Below, one piece after another: positions 17,854-24,606 of a stretch of 64,000 nucleotides of DNA (the first letter of the stretch is position 1; every line of letters begins with the position of its first letter). The notes beneath the pieces were generated by a model. It saw nothing but the letters and a program-made list of their open reading frames with translations. It was not told where the DNA came from and did no database searches. Location: contig NZ_CP086068.1 in NCBI RefSeq assembly GCF_020783335.1, forward strand, positions 558,001-622,000, read 5' to 3'. This DNA comes from Mucilaginibacter daejeonensis (GTDB lineage Bacteria; Bacteroidota; Bacteroidia; Sphingobacteriales; Sphingobacteriaceae). The position numbers were made by a program, and so were the translations under genes.

Positions 17854-19719
17854 ATGAGAACGATTTGCTTATGGCTGCTGGCCTTCAGCGTTACCTGTAC
17901 GGCCGCTTTTGCGCAGGGTACCAACTATGCTTCCACGCATTACACCAAAAAGGAAGTATACATCACCATGCGCGATGGCATCAAACTATTCACCGCCATT
18001 TATACGCCTAAAGATGCCTCGCCACAAAAAAAGTATCCCATGGTGATGCAGCGTACCTGCTACAGCGTTGCGCCTTACGGTGCCGATCAATTCCCGGCCC
18101 GCCTTGGCCCGTCAGAAACGATGATGAAGCAAGGCTACATCGTGGTTTACCAGGATGTGCGTGGCCGCTACAAAAGCCAGGGCACCTGGACCAACATGAC
18201 GCCCGTGATCGATAACAAAAAGAGCAAAAAGGACGTTGACGAAGGTTCAGATACTTATGACACCATTGACTGGCTGGTGAAGAACGTGCAGTTCAACAAT
18301 GGCCGCGTGGGCCAGTGGGGCGGTTCTTATCCGGGCTTTTACACTGCGGCGGGTGCTTTGTCGGGCCACCCGGCTTTAAAGGCCTCATCGCCGCAGGCTC
18401 CGATCTCTGATTTTTGGTTCGATGATTTTCATCATAACGGTGCCTTGTTGGAATCTTACTTTTTCACCTACCCGGTATTCGGCGTGCAAAAGACCGATAC
18501 CACCAGTAAGGCCTGGTACACCATGCTTGATACCAAAGGTCAAAAGGATGGCTACCAGTTCCTGCTGGATATGGGGCCTTTGACCAACGCCGACAAATAT
18601 TACAAAGACAACTTTTACTGGCAGGAGACCGTTAACCACCCTAACTATGATGAGTTTTGGCAAAAACGCGACCTGCTGCGCCATTTAAAAGATATTAAAC
18701 CTGCCATTATGGTGGTAGGCGGATGGTATGATGCCGAAGATCTGCGCGGTCCGCTGGCCATATTCAAGACCATTAACAAGACCACCCCGCAAGCCTACAA
18801 TACCATTGTGATGGGGCCATTTGATCATGGCGGCTGGGGCCGCGAGCGTGGGCATACCCTGCACAGCAACGTGTACTTTGGCGATAGCATTGCCACCTTT
18901 TACCAACGGAACATCGAGGCCAAATTCTTCGAGCACTTCCTGAAAGGGAACGGCAGCAAAGAGAGTGGTTTGCCAAAAGCCTACATGTACAACACCGGTA
19001 AAAAGGAGTGGGCCACCTTTGCGCAATGGCCGGTAGCCAACGCCGTTAAAGAGAAGCTTTATTTAGGTGCCGATGGAAAGCTGCCTATGAGCCAGCCTGA
19101 AGGTAATGGTTCAGTATCATTCATCAGCGATCCGTTAAAGCCGGTTCCTTACACCGAGGATAATACCACCACCATGGGCTTTACTCCGCGCAACTACATG
19201 AGCGAGGATCAGCGCTTTGCCGGCCGCAGGCCTGATGTATTGGTGTTCCAGAGCGATGTGCTGAAGGATGATGTGACCCTGGGTGGCGAGATCATGGCGC
19301 ACCTTAAAGTGGCCACCACCGGTACCGATGCCGACTGGATCGTGAAGCTGATCGATGTTTACCCTTCCGATGAGCCTAACCACGCTTACATGCCTAACAA
19401 GAACATCATTTTGGCCAACTACCAGCAAATGGTACGGTCTGAGATCATGCCCGGCCGTTTCCGTAACAGCTTTGAAAAGCCAGAGGCATTTGTTCCCGGT
19501 CAAAAAGCTAACGTGAACTTGAAGCTGCAGGATGTGCTGCATACTTTTAAAAAAGGTCACCGCATCATGATCCAGGTGCAGAGTACAGCGTTCCCGCTAT
19601 TTGCCCGCAACCCGCAAAAATTTGTGTCCAACCCGTACAAAGCCACCGAGGCAGACTACATCAAAGCTACCCACACCGTTTATAACGACAGCTACGTAGA
19701 GGTAGATGTGTTAAAATAG
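17854..19719 (+). CDS. CocE/NonD family serine hydrolase (acyl-peptidase or alpha-amino-acid esterase type)
   Basis: A 621-residue secreted hydrolase with a signal peptide cleaved near A-A-F-A-Q (residue 20-21). The alpha/beta-hydrolase domain has the nucleophile in G-Q-W-G-G-S-Y-P-G with Ser158, the acid in V-V-G-G-W-Y-D-A-E-D and the histidine in G-P-F-D-H-G-G-W-G. From about residue 375 the C-terminal jelly-roll (X-Pro dipeptidyl-peptidase C-terminal type) follows, ending with the common S-Y-V-E-V-D-V. Relatives include cocaine esterase, cephalosporin acylases and alpha-amino acid ester hydrolases; the natural substrate cannot be told. The length fits the family. A terminator follows. Confidence 0.88.
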   Translation: MRTICLWLLAFSVTCTAAFAQGTNYASTHYTKKEVYITMRDGIKLFTAIYTPKDASPQKKYPMVMQRTCYSVAPYGADQFPARLGPSETMMKQGYIVVYQDVRGRYKSQGTWTNMTPVIDNKKSKKDVDEGSDTYDTIDWLVKNVQFNNGRVGQWGGSYPGFYTAAGALSGHPALKASSPQAPISDFWFDDFHHNGALLESYFFTYPVFGVQKTDTTSKAWYTMLDTKGQKDGYQFLLDMGPLTNADKYYKDNFYWQETVNHPNYDEFWQKRDLLRHLKDIKPAIMVVGGWYDAEDLRGPLAIFKTINKTTPQAYNTIVMGPFDHGGWGRERGHTLHSNVYFGDSIATFYQRNIEAKFFEHFLKGNGSKESGLPKAYMYNTGKKEWATFAQWPVANAVKEKLYLGADGKLPMSQPEGNGSVSFISDPLKPVPYTEDNTTTMGFTPRNYMSEDQRFAGRRPDVLVFQSDVLKDDVTLGGEIMAHLKVATTGTDADWIVKLIDVYPSDEPNHAYMPNKNIILANYQQMVRSEIMPGRFRNSFEKPEAFVPGQKANVNLKLQDVLHTFKKGHRIMIQVQSTAFPLFARNPQKFVSNPYKATEADYIKATHTVYNDSYVEVDVLK

Positions 19720-19737
19720 ACCAATACAGATTCTAAA

Positions 19738-19777
19738 AAGAAAGGGGCGTTCATAATATGGATGCCCCTTTCTTTTG
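19738..19777 (+). terminator. Terminator after the CocE-type gene
   Basis: AAAGGGGC (19741-19748) pairs with GCCCCTTT (19764-19771), extended by AAG/CTT and followed by T-rich sequence. Confidence 0.75.
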
Positions 19778-19798
19778 TTGGTTAGTAGCCTGCAAAAC

Positions 19799-20035
19799 CT
19801 ACTTCAATACGCCAATGACGGTAAAACGGCCGAACACTTCCTCGGTGTGCGGTGCACCCGATAGTTCTTCGGTGAGGTCCTGGCCGGCCCAGTGCTCATA
19901 GTGCTTGCCGTTGTGCCATAGGCGGCTGGCGGTCACATCATAGATCAGCCCCTGGTAGGCCACCCAGATCTGCGGCTTGTCCTGCCCGTTGCGCAGGGCC
20001 AGTTGGGAGCGGGTATAGGCAGGCAGTTCGGTCAT
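19799..20035 (-). CDS. Small cytochrome b5-like heme-binding domain protein
   Basis: A 78-residue protein matching the short bacterial cytochrome b5-like heme/steroid-binding type: Y-T-R-S-Q-L-A-L-R-N-G-Q-D-K-P, then W-V-A-Y-Q-G-L-I-Y-D-V-T-A-S-R-L-W, then N-G-K-H-Y-E-H-W-A-G-Q-D-L-T, then A-P-H-T-E-E-V-F. The His in K-H-Y-E-H and in A-P-H are candidate axial heme ligands. It has no membrane segment. Its start overlaps the lycopene cyclase stop by four bases (ATGA), so it is the last gene of the crtB operon. A role as electron donor for a membrane carotenoid-modifying enzyme is an inference from this coupling. Confidence 0.75.
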   Translation of the reverse strand: MTELPAYTRSQLALRNGQDKPQIWVAYQGLIYDVTASRLWHNGKHYEHWAGQDLTEELSGAPHTEEVFGRFTVIGVLK

Positions 20036-20712
20036 GATCGGTTGGCGCGGCGTTTAAAGTATTCAAAAAAGCCCACGTTCATCATCAGTAAGGCCATAGA
20101 GTAAAAGTGATCTTCGAGCGGTATGGTACCTACCCTAATGGCCATATTCTCGTGGTTATTGTACAGCACGATAGGGATACTGGTGAGCAGCCCATTCACG
20201 AGGTAGAACGGAAGTAACGATACCGCATAGGCCATATAAAAACGCCCTAACCAGTACGATGGCCGTATAAATTGTACGATCAGGATTAGTACCAGCAGCA
20301 ACCCAAAGGTAACGGTGGTGTATATCCTGTCGTAATACATCATGAGCAGCACGATGCACAGCATCACCAATAAGGTCGATAGCCAGCGCACCAGGCTTAC
20401 CGGCGGGCTCCACTTAACGTAGTAGTTAAGGCAGGCATAAATAAAGATGCACGAAAAAGGGACCGTTAAAAAGAACAGGATCTCTTCCAACGGTAACTGC
20501 ATGAATTTGATGCCGGTGATGTACTCGCTGTTGAACCACCAAACCCCTTTAATGGTAAATAGCACGTCCCAAAACAGGAAGATGAGCCCTGTGATAGCCA
20601 TTCCCGGCCAAATGTAGCGCCAGCTTTTATGAAAGGCTACCCGCTTATCAAATGACAGCAGTATAGGGAACAGGATGGTCAGGAAGTTGATCAGGAGGTA
20701 AGCGTAGGTCAT
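20032..20712 (-). CDS. crtYcd: Lycopene cyclase, fused CrtYc-CrtYd type
   Basis: A 226-residue integral membrane protein with about six or seven hydrophobic segments arranged as two homologous halves. Each half carries the cyclase signature: L-P-L-E-E at residues 73-77 and I-P-L-E-D at about 197-201. G-V-W-W-F-N-S-E-Y-I-T-G precedes the first. This is the heterodimer-type lycopene cyclase fused into one chain, common in Bacteroidetes, converting lycopene to beta-carotene. It directly abuts the upstream hypothetical gene (TAA then ATG) and overlaps the b5-like gene by four bases. Confidence 0.9.
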   Translation of the reverse strand: MTYAYLLINFLTILFPILLSFDKRVAFHKSWRYIWPGMAITGLIFLFWDVLFTIKGVWWFNSEYITGIKFMQLPLEEILFFLTVPFSCIFIYACLNYYVKWSPPVSLVRWLSTLLVMLCIVLLMMYYDRIYTTVTFGLLLVLILIVQFIRPSYWLGRFYMAYAVSLLPFYLVNGLLTSIPIVLYNNHENMAIRVGTIPLEDHFYSMALLMMNVGFFEYFKRRANRS

Positions 20713-21255
20713 TTACTGGGCAGCTAATTGGCTGCGCAGCTTTTGTACCTGCGCGGGTGTACAACGGTCGCTATCGATCAAAAACTTAATGATGGTATGC
20801 ACCAGCTCGGGATCGGCCGAGGTGTAGTGCTTTTTATTGAGTTGGGTGATCATGGCATCACGATCGGCGGTCAAATTCTTGTTATAACCCAAAAAGCCCG
20901 GCACGTTATGCTCGATCGAGAAGCGCATAAAGCGGATCTCGATATTATCGGGTTCGCGGCTAACGGCGGTCTTAAAGGTCTTTTCTGCATCGTTCAAGTA
21001 CTTCACCTTATAGTACGGGTTCCAGGCATGCTTGGCCTTCAGGGCCTGTACGGCTCCAATGTAAGCCACGGTAAGCGGGCTTTTATCAGCTTCGGCGGTA
21101 AGTACGGTGTATAACGAGTCGGTAAGTGTTTTTTTCTCAAGCGCCTGTAAAAGCTGCCTGCGGATCACTTTGGGTTCGGGGATATCGGCAAAGGCAAGGT
21201 TGGTGAGTAACAGCAGCGGCAATAACGAACACCAGATCGGGTATAGCACCCTCAT
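20713..21255 (-). CDS. Hypothetical secreted protein in the crtB operon
   Basis: A 180-residue protein with a clear signal peptide (hydrophobic L-L-P-L-L-L-L-T-N-L-A-F-A, cleaved near residue 23). The mature part is mostly alpha-helical. The segment around A-E-K-T-F-K-T-A-V-S-R-E-P-D-N-I-E-I-R-F-M-R-F resembles a tetratricopeptide-like helix pair, but no full repeat set is visible. It starts inside the crtB stop (one-base overlap) and ends flush with the crtYcd start, so it is tightly co-translated with carotenoid enzymes. Its function is unknown; periplasmic location makes a direct catalytic part in carotenoid synthesis unlikely. Confidence 0.75.
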   Translation of the reverse strand: MRVLYPIWCSLLPLLLLTNLAFADIPEPKVIRRQLLQALEKKTLTDSLYTVLTAEADKSPLTVAYIGAVQALKAKHAWNPYYKVKYLNDAEKTFKTAVSREPDNIEIRFMRFSIEHNVPGFLGYNKNLTADRDAMITQLNKKHYTSADPELVHTIIKFLIDSDRCTPAQVQKLRSQLAAQ

Positions 21256-22088
21256 CAGATCACGTTAAGTTTTTGCTGTACAAGCGCTTTAAAATACAGG
21301 GCCAGCTTTTGCGTGTCAGACACCCTGATCCGTTTTTGCAGGATCACGTTGGCCGGTGTGCGGCATATCTTCTCGAATAACTGGCGGTAATAGGTATAAG
21401 CGATGTAAACGCCTAAACGGGTACCTTTCGGTAAACGTTTAATGCCCTCGTAGGCGTCATCAAAGTCCTGGCGTATATTGGCCTCGATCTGCTGTTTATC
21501 GGCCTCGCTGAAGTGCTTTAGGTCCACCAGCGGGAAATAGGTGCGGCCGCGTTCTTCCAAATCGGCCTTCACATCGCGCAAAAAGTTCACCTTTTGGAAG
21601 GCCGAGCCCAGGCTGCGGGCCATTGGGCGCAGTTGATCGTAAAGGTCGGCGTCGTTCTCGCAAAAAACGCGCAGGCACATCAGGCCCACCACCTCGGCCG
21701 ATCCGTAAATGTACTTCTCGTAGCTCTGGTCGGTACAGGTGGTCAGGTCAAGGTCCATCTCCATCGAGCATAAAAAAGCGTTGATCAGTTCTTCTTCGAT
21801 GTTGTAATCCTTTACCACTTTTTGAAAGGCATGCAGGATGGGGTTCAAACTGATACCCTGGTGCAGGGCTATAAAGGTATCAGCCCTGAAATTGGCCATC
21901 AGTTGCCGTTTGTCATGGTCATGAAAAGTGTCAACGATCTCATCGGCGCAGCGTACGTAACCATATATGGCGTAAATAGGCGCTCTGAAGCGCTTATCGA
22001 AGGCCATGATACCTTTACTGAACGAGGTGCTGTATCTGGTGGTGAATACTTTGCTGCATTCGAAGCTGGTATCGTCAAATAAATTCAT
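21255..22088 (-). CDS. crtB: Phytoene synthase (squalene/phytoene synthase family)
   Basis: A 277-residue trans-isoprenyl diphosphate synthase. The first Asp-rich motif is D-E-I-V-D with Asp49 and Asp53; the second is N-F-L-R-D-V-K-A-D near residue 165, followed by E-E-R-G-R-T-Y-F-P, a family signature. It condenses two GGPP to phytoene, the first committed step of carotenoid synthesis. The length matches CrtB. It heads a four-gene operon with overlaps of 1, 0 and 4 bases and is divergent from crtI, 100 bases away. Confidence 0.93.
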   Translation of the reverse strand: MNLFDDTSFECSKVFTTRYSTSFSKGIMAFDKRFRAPIYAIYGYVRCADEIVDTFHDHDKRQLMANFRADTFIALHQGISLNPILHAFQKVVKDYNIEEELINAFLCSMEMDLDLTTCTDQSYEKYIYGSAEVVGLMCLRVFCENDADLYDQLRPMARSLGSAFQKVNFLRDVKADLEERGRTYFPLVDLKHFSEADKQQIEANIRQDFDDAYEGIKRLPKGTRLGVYIAYTYYRQLFEKICRTPANVILQKRIRVSDTQKLALYFKALVQQKLNVI

Positions 22089-22110
22089 GGGAAGGGCAGA
22101 TGTTATATCT

Positions 22111-22118
22111 CAAATGTA
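22111..22118 (-). promoter_or_regulatory. Candidate crtB -7 element
   Basis: TACATTTG on the minus strand is a perfect TAnnTTTG element 22 bases before the crtB ATG. It overlaps a TGTACA palindrome (22115-22120). An inverted repeat AACAAA-N7-TTTGTT (22127-22145) lies just upstream in the shared crtB-crtI control region. Confidence 0.5.
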
Positions 22119-22188
22119 CATATAAAACAAAGTAATTGTTTGTTCGGCGGCCGAAACATTTTGTTTAATTTTCGCTTGTAAACACGGC

Positions 22189-23670
22189 ATGTACCAAAAT
22201 AAAGTTATTGTGATAGGGGCCGGCTTTGCCGGTCTGGCAGCGGCCACGCTGCTGGCCAAAGAGGGCCACGAGGTCATCATCCTTGAAAAGAACGATCAAC
22301 CGGGAGGCCGGGCGCGGGTATGGGAAAAGGACGGTTTCGTTTTTGATATGGGCCCGAGCTGGTACTGGATGCCTGATGTGTTCGAGCAGTATTTTGGGCT
22401 GTTCGGTAAAAAGCCTTCAGACTATTACGAGCTTACCCGCCTTGATCCAGGTTACCGCATTTGGTACGGCGCTAACGATCTGATGGACGTGCCAGCCGGT
22501 ATGCCCGAGTTGGAGGCCATGTTCGAGCAGCATGAGCCTGGCAGCGCCGCCCGCCTGCGCGAGTTCCTGGCACAGGCCAAGTACAAGTACGAGGTGGGCA
22601 TGGGCGAATACGTGTTCAAGCCATCGCACTCATTGGCCGAGTACATGGATCTTGGCTTGCTGAAAAAGAGCCTGGGCATACAACTGCTCACCAGCATGAG
22701 CAAGCACGTGCGCCAGTTCTTCAAAGACCCCAAACTGATCAAGATGCTGGAGTTCCCGGTATTGTTCCTGGGCGCTACCCCGCAAGATACCCCGGCCATG
22801 TACAGCATGATGAACTACGCCGACCTGGCTCTGGGCACCTGGTACCCGCAGGGCGGCATGAACCAGATCGTGCAGGGCATGGTGAAACTGGCCAAAGAAT
22901 ACGGGGTCGACATCAGGCTCAACACCGAGGTGGCTCATATTAAAGTAGATGATGGTCGTGCTACCGACATCTACACCAATAAAGGCACCCTCACGGCCGA
23001 CCTGGTGATCGCCGGGGCCGATTACGAGTACGTGGACCAACACCTGATCGATAAGCCGCACCGTAATTACAGCGCCAAATACTGGGATACGCGTACCATG
23101 TCGCCGTCAAGCTTGCTCTATTACATTGGCGTTAACAAGCGGGTGGATGGCGTACAGCACCATAACCTCTTTTTTGATGAGGATTTTGACCTGCACGCGC
23201 GCGAGATCTATGCCGACCCTAAATGGCCTACCAAGCCGTTGTTCTATGTATCGTGCCCATCCAAAACGGATGCCCATGTGGCGCCTGAAGGTTGTGAGAA
23301 TCTGTTCTTTTTGATGCCGCTGGCCCCGGGCTTACATGATGACGAGACCCTGCGCGAAAAATACTTCGACCTGATGCTTACCCGTTTTGAAAACATCACC
23401 GGGCAAAGCATTCGGGATAACATCGTGGTAAAGCGCAGCTACGCCATGAACGATTTTACTTCTGACTACCATTCTTTTAAAGGTAACGCTTACGGATTAG
23501 CCAACACGCTTACCCAAACGGCCTTTTTAAAACCGGCCATGCGCGCCAAAAAGATCAGTAACATGCTCTATACCGGTCAGCTCACGGTACCTGGTCCGGG
23601 TGTTCCGCCGGCACTCATATCAGGCCAGGTGGTAGCTGCCGAGGCGGCCAAGCTATTGAAGGCTAAATAA
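22189..23670 (+). CDS. crtI: Phytoene desaturase
   Basis: A 493-residue FAD-dependent desaturase. The N-terminal dinucleotide-binding fold is V-I-G-A-G-F-A-G-L-A-A-A, with E-K-N-D-Q-P-G-G-R-A at about residues 34-43. The C terminus contains L-Y-T-G-Q-L-T-V-P-G-P-G-V-P-P-A-L-I-S-G-Q, the bacterial-type phytoene dehydrogenase signature. It introduces double bases-conjugating desaturations that turn phytoene into lycopene for CrtYcd. A -7-like TAATTTTC lies at 22166. The last 18 bases overlap the convergent 23653-23955 gene. Confidence 0.93.
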   Translation: MYQNKVIVIGAGFAGLAAATLLAKEGHEVIILEKNDQPGGRARVWEKDGFVFDMGPSWYWMPDVFEQYFGLFGKKPSDYYELTRLDPGYRIWYGANDLMDVPAGMPELEAMFEQHEPGSAARLREFLAQAKYKYEVGMGEYVFKPSHSLAEYMDLGLLKKSLGIQLLTSMSKHVRQFFKDPKLIKMLEFPVLFLGATPQDTPAMYSMMNYADLALGTWYPQGGMNQIVQGMVKLAKEYGVDIRLNTEVAHIKVDDGRATDIYTNKGTLTADLVIAGADYEYVDQHLIDKPHRNYSAKYWDTRTMSPSSLLYYIGVNKRVDGVQHHNLFFDEDFDLHAREIYADPKWPTKPLFYVSCPSKTDAHVAPEGCENLFFLMPLAPGLHDDETLREKYFDLMLTRFENITGQSIRDNIVVKRSYAMNDFTSDYHSFKGNAYGLANTLTQTAFLKPAMRAKKISNMLYTGQLTVPGPGVPPALISGQVVAAEAAKLLKAK

Positions 23671-23955
23671 GGTATGCGCTAAAAAGATGATCACGTTGAC
23701 CAATAGAGCGGCGTAAAGCACCGTGCGGCTGCGTTTGTAGCTGATGACAGCTTTTACCAGGTCCTTCTCGATCTTGCCTGGTGCTTGGCTATTGGCCGTG
23801 ATCAGTTGCCGGGTATCGATGTTGCCCGTCCACAACTGCAACAGACCGGCGGTCGAGAATTGCCGAAACCGCATGATGCCCAGCGAGCACTGCGCGAACC
23901 AGGCAAAGGCCGCTACACCTGCCAACGCGCCCGCCAACTGTAGGTAAAATAACAT
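23653..23955 (-). CDS. Hypothetical two-span membrane protein
   Basis: A 100-residue protein with hydrophobic segments at about residues 5-22 and 80-97 and a basic, soluble middle part (Q-A-P-G-K-I-E-K-D-L-V-K-A-V-I-S-Y-K-R-S-R). Its 3' end overlaps the crtI 3' end by 18 bases in convergent orientation. No known family is recognised. The membrane topology and codon pattern support a real gene; its closeness to crtI may be incidental. Confidence 0.6.
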   Translation of the reverse strand: MLFYLQLAGALAGVAAFAWFAQCSLGIMRFRQFSTAGLLQLWTGNIDTRQLITANSQAPGKIEKDLVKAVISYKRSRTVLYAALLVNVIIFLAHTLFSLQ

Positions 23956-24252
23956 AACCCAAAGTAACTAAAAAATGTAAGCGCGGCATAGCGCTGATGC
24001 GACCCAGAACAGCTGTTTCAAGTGTTTCACCGATGTAACAGTAAGGGCCTCGTTTTACGCTTCCCGGTAATGGAAAAAGCTGTAAAAACCCAACTTTTTC
24101 AAGAAAAGCCAATAAATAGTGCTTGTTCGATGCCAGGGCGATCAGCGTATCGTAAATCGTAACACTTCGAGAGCCATCCGGAATATACAAAACCGATCGC
24201 CCTAAAACACTATGGATGGTCGGGTGTTGCTTTAATATAAAACTTACCTATT
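23956..24252. other. Intergenic stretch before csbD, possible dispersed repeat
   Basis: About 300 bases without a convincing gene. A minus-strand frame runs from an ATG at 24190 into the neighbouring gene and is probably not translated. The block around 23990-24070 is GC-richer and looks like conserved non-coding sequence rather than random spacer. Confidence 0.4.
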
Positions 24253-24438
24253 ATGGATAAATTAGAGATAAAAGGCGGCTGGAACGAGCTGAAAGGCAAG
24301 ATCAAACAAGCCTACGCCGACCTTACAGACGATGATCTGAAACACGAAGAAGGCAAAGATGACGAGTTACTCGGCAGGTTACAGCAAAAGACCGGCAAAG
24401 GCCGCGACGAGCTGGTAAGCTGGATCAAAAGCTTATAA
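24253..24438 (+). CDS. CsbD family stress-response protein
   Basis: A 61-residue hydrophilic protein matching the CsbD family: [22 protein letters not shown], then [21 protein letters not shown]. The W-N-E-x-K-G-x-x-K and L-x-G-x-x-Q-x-x-x-G-x-x-x-x-E spacing is diagnostic. The family is induced in general stress in many bacteria, with unknown biochemistry. It is a single-gene unit ending in a very strong terminator. Confidence 0.9.
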   Translation: MDKLEIKGGWNELKGKIKQAYADLTDDDLKHEEGKDDELLGRLQQKTGKGRDELVSWIKSL

Positions 24439-24439
24439 C

Positions 24440-24473
24440 GACAAAAGGCCCCGCATACCGGGGCCTTTTGTCA
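24440..24473 (+). terminator. Bidirectional terminator after csbD
   Basis: GACAAAAGGCCCCG and CGGGGCCTTTTGTC form a 14-bp stem around a CATAC loop. The A/T flanks allow use from both strands, ending csbD and the minus-strand receptor unit. Confidence 0.9.
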
Positions 24474-24497
24474 TTATAATATATGATAGTAGGCCGC

Positions 24498-24602
24498 TCA
24501 CGGCCTTTTGTTGCTTGTGGTGAACCAACGGTATAGTGCCAGTACGGCCAGCACCGAGGCCGCATAAGCGATCACCTTTAAGCAAAGCATGATCGTGTCC
24601 AT
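24498..24602 (-). CDS. Small (34-residue) single-pass membrane protein
   Basis: Reading the minus strand from ATG at 24602 gives a 34-residue protein: a short N terminus with Met-Asp-Thr, about 20 hydrophobic residues (I-M-L-C-L-K-V-I-A-Y-A-A-S-V-L-A-V-L-A-L), then a polar basic tail ending N-K-R-P. It begins four bases after the stop of the outer-membrane receptor gene and ends just before the shared terminator, so it would be co-transcribed. The position and typical small-membrane-protein pattern support it; no family is recognised. Confidence 0.5.
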   Translation of the reverse strand: MDTIMLCLKVIAYAASVLAVLALYRWFTTSNKRP

Positions 24603-24606
24603 CGCA

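Noticed and set aside
19799-23670. Possibility that the carotenoid cluster is a recently acquired island
   Set aside because: GC content and codon use look like the neighbours and no mobile element or att site flanks it.
23789-24190. 133-codon minus-strand frame between crtI and csbD
   Set aside because: It runs into the 23653-23955 gene in another frame, lacks a recognisable domain, and the codon pattern is poor; kept only as a possible non-coding repeat.
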